From JBPCOB01 sp051000715 (lineage in GTDB: Bacteria > Actinomycetota > Actinomycetes > JALYNC01), in the NCBI GenBank assembly GCA_051000715.1, contig JBPCOB010000160.1:1-9476 (forward strand): a stretch of 9,476 nt of DNA, given 5' to 3'. Position numbers and translations under genes: made by a program. This document shows, piece by piece, positions 1 through 6,313 of the stretch. Position 1 is the first letter of the stretch, and each line of letters opens with the position of its first letter. Under the pieces are notes generated by a model. That model was given only the letters and a program-made list of their open reading frames with translations. It was not told the DNA's origin and ran no database searches.

Positions 1-6
1 TTCCGC

Positions 7-267
7 GTGGCCAACATCAAGTCTCAGATCAAGCGCAACCGGACCAACGAGCAGGCTCGCCTTCGCAACAAGTCGGTGAAGTCGGCGCTCAAGACCGCGG
101 TGCGCAAGTTCCGCGAGGCTGCCGCCGCCGGGGACGCCGAGGCGGCGGGTTCGGCCATGCGAACGGCCGCGCGCCAGCTGGACAAGGCGGCCAGCAAGGG
201 CGTCATCCACGCCAACCAGGCCGCCAACCGCAAGTCCGCCATGGCCAAGCGGGCTCCCAGCCGGTAA
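7..267 (+). CDS. rpsT: 30S ribosomal protein S20
   Basis: This 86-residue, strongly basic protein is S20, which binds 16S rRNA early in assembly of the small ribosomal subunit. The sequence shows the family's hallmark start M-A-N-I-K-S-Q-I-K-R, the N-terminal lysine/arginine helix, and the typical end with I-H-x-N-x-A-A-N-R-K-S near residues 67-77. The length matches the usual 85-90 residues, so the gene is complete. The GTG at position 7 is the natural start because it gives the conserved N-terminus; its ribosome-binding site lies outside the window. It converges on holA (gap about 60 nt). rpsT next to holA on the opposite strand is a common actinobacterial arrangement. Confidence 0.97.
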   Translation: MANIKSQIKRNRTNEQARLRNKSVKSALKTAVRKFREAAAAGDAEAAGSAMRTAARQLDKAASKGVIHANQAANRKSAMAKRAPSR

Positions 268-304
268 CCGGCCGGACGTCGTGATCCGCGCCCGACCCCG
301 CCAA

Positions 305-320
305 GCCAGCCCTCGCTGGT
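305..320. terminator. weak hairpin between convergent rpsT and holA
   Basis: In the 61-nt gap between the convergent genes, CCAGC (306-310) and GCTGG (315-319) pair around a CCTC loop, extendable by one G-T pair. No T-run follows on either strand. It may act as a weak bidirectional terminator, but the stem is only 5-6 bp, so this is tentative. Confidence 0.25.
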
Positions 321-328
321 CTAGTCGG

Positions 329-1285
329 TCATCGGTCGGCTCGCGCACCGCTGACCGCGAGGACAACCTTCTCTAGGGCGTACGCCGGATCGGCGCCGCC
401 GCCCTTGACCTGCTCGTCGGCCTCGGCCACGGCGTACAGCGCCGCGGCCAGCTCCTCGGGGCGCCAGTTTCGCGCCCAGCGCTGCGCCTTCTCGACCTTC
501 CAGACCGGCATGCCGAGCGACTTCGCCAGCGCGAACGAGCTGCGCCGACCGGCGCCGGCCACCTTGGCGATCGCCCGCACGTTGGCGGCGAGTGCGCTGG
601 TCACCAGCACTGGTGCCGTGCCGACCGCCAGCGCCCACCGGAGGGTCTCCAGCGCAGCGGCGGGATCCCGCTCGACCGCCCGGTCGGCGACAAGAAAGCC
701 GGTCACCTCGGCGCGGCCCCGGTGATATCGGGTGACGACCTCGACGTCGATCGTTCCTTCGACATCGGCGACCAGCTGACCGCAGGCGGTCGCCAGCTCA
801 CGCAGGTCGGTGCCGATGGTGTCGATGAGCAGGTCGACCGCCGCCGGCGAGATCGACCCACCCGCGCTGGCCACCTCGCCGGCCACGAATCGAGGCCGCT
901 CCGCCGCCTTGAGCCGCGGGCAGTCCACCACCTTCGCTCCGGCCCGCAGGATGTCGATGAGCTGGCGACCTTTGGCACCGCCACCGTGCACAGCAACCAA
1001 CGAGACCTCCGGGACCGGATCCGCGGCGAACGCCGACAGGGCCGCGGCGAGCTCCTTCGTCGCGTCCTGAACGTCGAGCAGCACGAGCACCCGGCGTTCG
1101 GCGAACAGCGTGGGCATCAGGGCATCGGAAAGCTGACTGGGCTCCAGCCCGCTGGCGGACACCTCGCGGACGTCGGCATTCGCGTCGGCGGCTCGGACGC
1201 CGGCGACCACCGCGCCGACGGCACGGGCGGCCAGCAGCTCCTCGTCACCGACGACGAGAGTCATCGGCGCGGGCGAATCTGACAC
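329..1285 (-). CDS. holA: DNA polymerase III subunit delta
   Basis: This 318-residue protein is the delta subunit of the clamp loader, which opens the beta sliding clamp and loads it onto primed DNA. The N-terminus has the family's V-V-G-D-E-E-L-L segment (about residues 11-18), followed by the AAA+-like core in which delta lacks ATPase motifs. The C-terminal collar has the expected W-K-V-E-K-A-Q-R-W-A-R pattern (about 262-272). Length fits the family (310-340). The GTG at 1285 gives the longest protein. An ATG at 1264 (M-T-L-V-V-G-D) also fits and overlaps the comEC stop as ATGA, suggesting translational coupling. Neither start has a strong Shine-Dalgarno, so the exact start is uncertain. 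The gene looks intact and essential, unlike its upstream neighbour. Confidence 0.93.
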   Translation of the reverse strand: MSDSPAPMTLVVGDEELLAARAVGAVVAGVRAADANADVREVSASGLEPSQLSDALMPTLFAERRVLVLLDVQDATKELAAALSAFAADPVPEVSLVAVHGGGAKGRQLIDILRAGAKVVDCPRLKAAERPRFVAGEVASAGGSISPAAVDLLIDTIGTDLRELATACGQLVADVEGTIDVEVVTRYHRGRAEVTGFLVADRAVERDPAAALETLRWALAVGTAPVLVTSALAANVRAIAKVAGAGRRSSFALAKSLGMPVWKVEKAQRWARNWRPEELAAALYAVAEADEQVKGGGADPAYALEKVVLAVSGARADR

Positions 1286-3183
1286 GAAGTCCAGTCTTGC
1301 ACCGGGGGGCCGCGGGCGGCCGGCGCGGCTGTCCCATGCGCTTGGGGGCCAACCGCGAGGTCGATTCCTGGCAGTGGCCGGCCGGCGGCCGACGTGGATC
1401 GCTTCGGGGCCGTCGAAAAGACGACCCAGGTCAGCCCCCGGACCTGCCCGGGCGTGACGCCCCCGGACGGCGTGCCCAACCGAACTTTGGGGGGCGAATT
1501 CACGTCGGTTCGCAAGCCGGCGGACGACCGTCCGCCAACCCGGGCATTGGCGGGCGCCGATCCGCTGGCCTGGGAACCGCTGTGCGAAGGACCGGCGGGC
1601 GGCGTACCACTCCCCCGGCGCGCCGTCGCCACCAGGGCACCGTCCCGTCGCAACAGGGCCACTGCGCCGTCCCGGTCCGTCCGGTAGCTGCGGGCGCCAT
1701 CGGTGGAAAGGCGCTGCAACGTCCTGGCCGAGGGATGTCCGTAGGTGTTGCCCGCGCCCACCGACGTGATGGCCAGCGAGGCAGCCGCGGCGTCGAGGAA
1801 CGCCGGCTCCTGGTGATCCGAGCCGTGGTGGGGCACCTTGAGCACGTCGGCCCGGAGGTCGGCACGGCTATCGAGCAGTGCCTTCTGCGCCGGTGGTTCC
1901 ACGTCGCCGGTGAGCAGAGCGGTGAAGCCGGCTAGCTCCACCCTCAGCACGATCGAGCTGTTGTTGGGGTCGGAGTTGGTGCCGATGAACGGCCGGGCCG
2001 GTGCCAGCACCCGCCAGCGCAGGGGGCCCAGCGAACGCTGCTCGCCATCCACCACCCGGGTCAGCCGGGCACCGGAGCGCCGTACCCAGCCGGCCACCCG
2101 ATCCCGCTCCGCGGTGGGCTCGCCCAGGGGTCCGATCTCGACTTCACGAACACCATGACCTCTCAACACGGCCGGCAGCCCCTCCACATGGTCGGCGTGG
2201 AGATGCGTCAGCACGACGAGCGGCACCGACCGCACCCGCAACGTGCGCAGGCAGCGATCGACCAGCGTGGGGTCGGGCCCGGCATCCACCACGAGTGCCG
2301 TCCCCCGGCCGGCAGAGAGGACCAGGGCGTCACCCTGCCCGACGTCACAGGCCACCAGCTGCCATCCCGCAGGCGGCCAGCCCGGCATGACCGCCCGGAC
2401 ACCGGCCACCGCCAGCAACCCGCTCACGACCACCGTGGCGAGCAGCCGCCGGCCGAAGCCGAAAGCGAACAGCACGCCGATGATGACGGAGGCGACGGCC
2501 AGCATGGCGGCGCCGGTCGCGCCACCCGGCCATGACAGGGCAGCGCCGGGCAGCCGGGCGCCCGTGTGCGCCACCGCGATGATGGCAGCGGTCGGCACCC
2601 CGGCGAGCCGGGCCAGGATCCGACCCAGAGGCATGCACCACGGCGCCACCAGGGCGGTGAGTACGCCAAACAACGTCGCTGGGACGACCGCCGGCGCCGC
2701 CAGCAGGTTGGCCGGCACTGCCACCAGGCTCACCTGCGCCGACACGGCCGCGATCAGTGGTGCGCAGGCACACTGCGCCGCCAGCGGCACGGCGATCGCG
2801 TCAGCCAGCCACCCCGGCAGCCGGCGGGCCAGCCGCTCGCGCCAGGGCGGCGCGAGCACGAGCAGACCCGCGGTCGCCGCCACAGACAAGGCGAAGCCGA
2901 CCGAGCGGGACAACGCCGGCTCGACGAGCAGCAGGCCGAGGACGGCAGCGGACAGCGCCGGCAGGGCCCCCCGACCGCGGCCGGTGGCCAGCGCCAGCAC
3001 GACAACCAGGCCCATGCCGGCGGCCCGGAGCACGCTCGGAGACGGCCGGGCCAGCACAACGAAACCGGCCAGGGCGAGCGCGGCGAGTGCGGGACCGGCC
3101 CGCGGTCCGAGCCGCAGCCAGCGAGCGAGCACCAGCGCCGCCCCCAGGATGATGGCGACATTGGCGCCGGACACCGCGAGCTA
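1261..3183 (-). pseudogene. comEC: 5'-truncated comEC/rec2, DNA-uptake channel with metallo-beta-lactamase domain
   Basis: The 637 readable residues match the middle and C-terminal part of ComEC, the membrane channel for single-stranded DNA import in natural transformation. Several hydrophobic segments fill residues 1-262, including the family's R-P-S-x-S-V-L-R-A-A-G-M motif (43-54). A metallo-beta-lactamase domain follows (272-515), with D-V-G-Q-G-D-A, H-L-H-A-D-H (324-329), L-T-G-D (421-424), P-H-H-G-S-D-H (448-454) and N-T-Y-G-H-P all intact. The only usable start (GTG 3174) lies inside the conserved L-A-V-S-G-A-N segment, which in full proteins is preceded by roughly 200-300 residues. A TAG (3181-3183) stands two codons before that GTG and upstream DNA shows no ComEC similarity, so the 5' part is lost. 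Residues 520-637 form a Gly/Pro/Ser-rich tail of no known type. The stop overlaps holA. Confidence 0.85.
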
Positions 3184-3380
3184 GACAGGTGCATCTCACA
3201 GGTGTCCGCGGCGGTCTCCCTCCAGAGCCCGCGGCCGCGATCACGCCAGATGGCGGACCGCGGTGCCTTCGGGCTACTGGCTCAGGGAGTACCGGGCGAC
3301 GGCTTCAGCCTGGTGCTCGAGGGTCTCCACAGTGACCGCTCCCGTCCGTCTCGACTTCCACCCCTTCCGCGCCGGAGGAG
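3184..3380. other. gene-free spacer at the core/accessory breakpoint
   Basis: These 197 nt lie between the comEC breakpoint and the stop of gene C. All three minus-strand frames are interrupted and none resembles the missing ComEC N-terminus. A 20-codon minus-strand reading frame starting V-T-V-E-T-L-E-H-Q-A (about 3274-3336) has coding-like composition and may be a gene remnant, but I cannot assign it. No convincing terminator was seen. Confidence 0.4.
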
Positions 3381-3785
3381 TTATCCGCCGTGGGCCTCGG
3401 GCCCCTCCGTCTGACTGGCCGAGGGGCTTCCTTGCTGGATCGGCGAGCCGGTGACGTCGCCGGCCACGTACACGAGGTTGATCGTCTGACCGGAGGCATC
3501 GGCGGCTGGGCCGTGCTCGATGAGCTGGACGCCTCCGTGAGTGATGGTTGCCACGACCGGGATGCCGCCCCAGGCCCACTCGACTCGAACCAGGCGCTCG
3601 CCTTCGAGGTACTCCATCGCCGTTCTGACCTCGTCCGGGCTGTACGCGGTTCCCGCGTAGGTGCCGCGCTGCCCGGACAGGAAGTCGGCCACGTTCCCGG
3701 TCGACCACGAGGTGTCGTGCCGGTCGTACAGCCAGGACAGCATGGCCGACCGCAGGGCTCGACGTCGTTCGATGGGCACTGTCAT
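3381..3785 (-). CDS. small winged-helix-like protein with C-terminal Gly/Gln motif (paralogue C)
   Basis: I do not recognise a named family. The 134-residue protein has an N-terminal helical region with L-R-S-A-M-L-S-W-L-Y-D (about 11-21). Next come S-P-D-E-V and M-E-Y-L-E-G-E-R-L-V-R, and a wing-like I-T-H-G-G-V-Q-L-I-E; together these fit a winged helix-turn-helix. The last part carries V-A-G-D-V-T-G-S-P-I-Q-Q-G-S-P-S-A-S-Q, shared with paralogues A and B, then a short polar tail. The start is the ATG at 3785 because it overlaps B's stop as ATGA, has GAGG seven bases upstream, and matches the length of A's N-terminus. It lacks the C-terminal domain of A. Likely cotranscribed with A and B. 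Regulator or signalling-adaptor roles are only inference. Confidence 0.75.
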   Translation of the reverse strand: MTVPIERRRALRSAMLSWLYDRHDTSWSTGNVADFLSGQRGTYAGTAYSPDEVRTAMEYLEGERLVRVEWAWGGIPVVATITHGGVQLIEHGPAADASGQTINLVYVAGDVTGSPIQQGSPSASQTEGPEAHGG

Positions 3786-4184
3786 CCGGCGGCCTCGGGA
3801 TCCGATGGGAGCCCGCTGTCCTGCTCTGCGCCAGGACTGGCCTGCTGCACCTGGGAACCGTCCACGTCGCCGTGGAAGTGGATGACGCTGGTTTCCCGGG
3901 GGCTCGGAGGACCGTCTTCGATGTAGGCGATGCCGGCCAGCTCGATGATCGCGAGCACAGGCCACCGAAACTCCGCCACCCCCTCCGCGTCAATCAGTCC
4001 CTGATCCTGGAGAACCGCAGCCGCCGCGCCGATCTCGTCGGCCGAGAAGGGTTGTCCCTCGTGCACCGCCCGCTCGTCACCAAGAACTCGGATAGGTGTC
4101 TGGCTCCGACCTCGGAACGGTGGTCGTACAGCCAGGCCAGAAGAGCATCGCGCACCACGCGCCCGCGGGACGGGTGGCGATCAT
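3782..4184 (-). pseudogene. frameshifted paralogue B of the winged-helix/Gly-Gln-motif family
   Basis: The gene reads in separate frames. The 5' part encodes R-V-V-R-D-A-L-L-A-W-L-Y-D followed by H-L-S-E-F-L. The 3' part (frame ending at 3782) encodes D-E-R-A-V-H-E-G-Q-P-F-S-A-D-E-I, then V-L-Q-D-Q-G-L-I, and F-H-G-D-V-D-G-S-Q-V-Q-Q-A-S-P-G-A-E-Q near the end. Restoring one base at about 4080/4081 gives exactly the residue spacing of paralogue C (17 residues from F-L to the I/V of the next helix). Restoring one more C near 4165-4170 lets the ATG at 4184 give a start with the same 20 residues before D of W-L-Y-D as C. B therefore has probably lost one or two bases, by mutation or by sequencing undercalls in C/G runs. 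The 3' frame alone could start at GTG 4066 (94 residues). Its stop overlaps C's ATG. Confidence 0.65.
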
Positions 4185-4193
4185 CGCCGCGGC

Positions 4194-4826
4194 CTAGAAG
4201 GGCCATGGGAGGCCAAGGATCGCCGCAGTTGCGGCACCGGTAGCGACACCCTCGACGACCTTCCGGACCGACGTGCCCATCGCTTGCAGGATGCTCTCGC
4301 GAGGCTCGGGGGAGGCCAACTCGCGGTCGAGCACGTCCAGATCCTGGGCCGTCCGACCCGCCGTCGCCGGGTCCAGCCCAAGCGTGGGAAGGGCGTCCCT
4401 GACCGCTCTGGAGAAGTCAGCCACCTGCTGCCGCTGGTCGACGGTGAAGGTGCTGGACTGAGTCGCGCCCGGGCTGCCCTGCTGGAACTGGGAGCCGCTC
4501 ACGTTGCCGCGAATGGTGGTGACGTTCACCATGGGCGCGAAATGCTGGGTAGGACGATTCGGCTCGGACTTCGCCTGTTCTACCTCGACAGCGCCGGCTT
4601 GAGTGATCTGCACGCCGCCGGGGAGGGGGCCGCCACCACTCCAGAACGGCCTTACGAGCCCCTCGCCTTCGAGGTAGCGGATTACGTTCTCAAGTTCGCC
4701 CTCCACGGTTCCCGTCTCCGCCAGGAACTGCGCCTCGTTGACGATGTCCGTTTCGTTGCCATCGGTGGCGTCGTACAGCCAGTTCACGAACTCGGTGCGG
4801 AGCTGCTTCTTTCGGTCGATGGACAC
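4194..4826 (-). CDS. winged-helix-like protein with Gly/Gln motif and C-terminal domain (paralogue A)
   Basis: This is the first and largest gene of the paralogous set (210 residues); no named function is recognised. Residues 1-80 look like a winged helix-turn-helix: L-R-T-E-F-V-N-W-L-Y-D, then V-I-R-Y-L-E-G-E-G-L-V-R, then V-Q-I-T-Q-A-G as the wing. After a linker, I-R-G-N-V-S-G-S-Q-F-Q-Q-G-S-P-G-A-T-Q (about 105-123) is the shared motif. The C-terminal 85 residues are mostly helical, with L-D-R-E-L-A-S-P-E-P-R-E-S and an Ala/Gly-rich end, V-A-T-G-A-A-T-A-A-I-L-G-L. Similar tails follow Q-Q-G motifs in uncharacterised bacterial proteins, including some AbiTii-like ones (from memory). Start GTG 4826 is supported by GGAGAGG just upstream. 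B begins about ten bases after the stop. Confidence 0.8.
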   Translation of the reverse strand: MSIDRKKQLRTEFVNWLYDATDGNETDIVNEAQFLAETGTVEGELENVIRYLEGEGLVRPFWSGGGPLPGGVQITQAGAVEVEQAKSEPNRPTQHFAPMVNVTTIRGNVSGSQFQQGSPGATQSSTFTVDQRQQVADFSRAVRDALPTLGLDPATAGRTAQDLDVLDRELASPEPRESILQAMGTSVRKVVEGVATGAATAAILGLPWPF

Positions 4827-4829
4827 GAG

Positions 4830-4836
4830 CCTCTCC
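4830..4836 (-). promoter_or_regulatory. ribosome-binding site of paralogue A
   Basis: GGAGAGG on the minus strand, with the GGAG core seven bases before the GTG at 4826. It is the clearest Shine-Dalgarno in the A-B-C cluster and fixes the start of A. A -10-like TAGGCT lies about 20-30 bases further upstream (near 4855), but with no convincing -35, so no promoter is called. Confidence 0.6.
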
Positions 4837-4977
4837 AGACATTGGGTACTCCGAGCCTAATCCCGCGGTGACCGACGGAACTCTTGACCGGGGCTGTGGG
4901 AGTACCACGGACACGGCCTTTGAGCGACTGCCCCTGCCGGCGTCAACCTTGGCGGCGAAGATCACTCCGGGAAGATC

Positions 4978-5474
4978 ATGTTATGGGTCACGGGCGCCAG
5001 CGGCCGGGCTGACCGCGTGCCACGGGACGCGAAGGAGCTCCTAGTCCCGGACGGCACACCGCTCGACGAGGCGAGATCTGGGCTGCAGAATGCGATCCGC
5101 CGCGGCGACAACCTCGGCTCGGCGTACTGGGCGCTGCAACTGGCGGCGAAACTCCTGGCTGCTGTTCCGCCGCCCCGCCATCATCGCCTGCGAGTACGCT
5201 GGGCTGGCCGACCCGCCCACGCTCACTGTCGTGGTGAACGCCGTCACCGCCTACGGGTACCGGTGAAGGAGTCGCGAGCTCTTCGGCCGGAGTCGGTGCT
5301 GGTGGTCTGGGCAGCCCTGTCTTGGCCCGGTCGCCGAAGAACCGCGAGGCCCGACGACCTGGTCGATGCGCCGCCAACCGTTGGTACGACGAAGGCGTGC
5401 CCGAACTCTGCTGGGCGTGCAAAGACCACGAAACTCCAGCGCCAGCTCACTGGGGCCATCGGTCAGCGATGTAG
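4978..5474 (+). pseudogene. decayed gene related to the C-terminal domain of MgsA/RarA-type AAA+ ATPases
   Basis: Consecutive pieces in different + frames read as one ancestral protein. The first (5077-5142) encodes S-G-L-Q-N-A-I-R-R-G-D followed by S-A-Y-W-A-L-Q-L. The second (5162-5263) encodes L-F-R-R-P-A-I-I-A-C-E-Y-A-G-L-A-D-P, then V-V-V-N-A-V. The third (5287-5319) encodes P-E-S-V-L-V-V-W-A-A-L. The fourth (5319-5430) encodes V-L-A-R-S-P-K-N-R-E-A, then N-R-W-Y-D-E-G-V-P-E-L. The series follows the order of the MgsA/RarA C-terminal region (S-x-x-x-K-S-I-R-G, A-L-Y-W, R-R-L-x-x-x-A-S-E-D-x-G-L-A-D-P, A-P-K-S-N). No Walker motifs lie upstream, so it was either a standalone version or is truncated. 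A start at ATG 4978 with GGAAG upstream is plausible. At least three frame changes make it non-functional. Confidence 0.65.
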
Positions 5475-6178
5475 GCAGCCAGCTCCGCCTGGGGCAGCGC
5501 CCGTGTCGAGTTGTTCATCCGCACGAAGAAGACGCGATCCTCCTTACTGGTCCTCGCCCACACCGGCCGGGAGGAGCGGGCGACGTCGAGGCGGCAGAGT
5601 TCGTGGCCCTCGTGGACGGCGATCCTGGCTCGGGTCCGCATCACGGCGGCGTGGCCGAGCGCGTTGGTGAGATGGGTCGTGAGCCAGTTGACGAAGCCGT
5701 CCCCGTTCGGTGGCTGCACCCGCCGGTAGTCATAGCTGAGTCCGACCACGTGACGGTGGGGCCCGACGCCGACGAGCAGGGTCCCGCCGTCGGTGTTGAG
5801 GAAGCCGGCCACGGTCTTGACGACGGCATCCTCCATTGCCTTGTTGGGCCGGTCCTCCTTGAGGTCCCACCGAGCGGTCGACTTGAACTCGACGGCGAAG
5901 TCCTCGTCGTTGTCGATGACCTCGGCCACGGTGCGCAGCGCCGCCCCGCCGACGAAGCCGAGCTGCTCGGCTACCAGGGAGGCGAACTCGGCATCGACGC
6001 GGATGCGCTCGACCACCTCGGAGGCGATCGCTGCCAGATCGGGCGGCGCCGCCCCGGCAACCTGGGCGCTGGCCGGGACCGGCTCGGCAGCCTCGTTCGC
6101 ATAGACGCTGGCCTCGTCGTCCCCGTAGGCGCTGATCACATGGTCGAAGACGGCCTGGACCTTGGCGTCGGGAACACC
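5447..6178 (-). pseudogene. 3' part of an hsdR-AlbA_2 fusion, cut by IS21
   Basis: From 6178 downward the frame encodes V-P-D-A-K-V-Q-A-V-F-D-H-V-I-S-A-Y-G-D-D, the C-terminal signature of type I restriction subunit HsdR. An acidic/alanine linker follows, with V-V-E-R-I-R-x-D-A-E-F-A-S-L-V-A. Next comes an AlbA_2/Schlafen-type domain: E-F-K-S-T-A-R-W-D-L, then V-A-G-F-L-N-T-D-G-G-T-L-L-V-G-V-G, a run V-N-W-L-T-T-H-L, L-C-R-L-D-V-A, and V-F-F-V-R-M-N-N-S-T-R at the end. The 230-residue piece starting at GTG 6139 could be translated, but that start lies inside the HsdR tail. After removing IS21 and one duplication copy, the two halves join one base out of frame (a missing C in the CCC near 6170 would fix it). 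The 3' end converges on the decayed MgsA-like gene. Confidence 0.75.
6174..6178. repeat. left target-site duplication ACACC
   Basis: ACACC directly before the IS21 left end, repeated at 8897-8901. The match can be counted as six bases (AACACC) if the element is taken to end at 8895. Confidence 0.8.
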
Positions 6179-6186
6179 TGTCCGCG

Positions 6187-6225
6187 TACGACCTCACGTG
6201 TAGGCGTTGGTACGACCTCACGTGT
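6187..6225. repeat. IS21 left-end repeat boxes
   Basis: TACGACCTCACGTGT occurs at 6187-6201 and again at 6211-6225, 24 bp apart. Both are inverted relative to the boxes at the right end. The inner copy is followed by CGGT, also conserved at the right end. These are the likely IstA-binding terminal repeats. Confidence 0.85.
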
Positions 6226-6267
6226 CGGTGCTCCGGCGAGTTGAGTCCCTGCTCGCCCTGAGGTTGA

Positions 6268-6313
6268 TCACCCTTCGGCTCGTCAGCCGGCAAGCGACGA
6301 GACCGAAGGGTGA
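6268..6313 (+). promoter_or_regulatory. hairpin covering the istA ribosome-binding site
   Basis: TCACCCTTCGGCTCGTC (6268-6284) pairs with 6296-6313 to form a 17-bp stem with one bulged A (6302) and an 11-nt loop. The 3' arm contains GAAGGG (6305-6310) and the GTG at 6310. In mRNA the stem would hide the Shine-Dalgarno of istA, especially when transcription enters from outside. Protective hairpins of this kind are known in other insertion sequences such as IS10 and IS50. Confidence 0.65.

Noticed and set aside
722..1282. 186-codon open frame on the + strand opposite holA
   Set aside because: Shadow frame produced by GC bias; the minus-strand HolA protein is clearly conserved and accounts for the region.
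1450..1462. GGGCG-TGA-CGCCC hairpin as a comEC terminator
   Set aside because: It lies inside the open comEC tail, has no T-run, and such stems are expected by chance at this GC content.
2243..3184. 313-codon open frame on the + strand opposite comEC
   Set aside because: Low-complexity Ala/Arg/Ser/Thr product with no family pattern, mirror image of a recognisable membrane protein.
2801..3244. Alternative frames across the comEC breakpoint as a bridging reading frame
   Set aside because: The frames that run through the breakpoint leave the ComEC frame at once and encode no transmembrane or ComEC-like sequence upstream.
3274..3993. 239-codon minus-strand frame spanning B and C
   Set aside because: It crosses two better-supported coding frames; only the first residues and the last 20 or so look coding-like and do not make one protein.
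5366..6244. 292-codon open frame on the + strand opposite the hsdR-AlbA_2 part
   Set aside because: The minus strand carries the clear AlbA_2-type motifs; the + product is a composition artefact, apart from the short MgsA-like remnant at its start.
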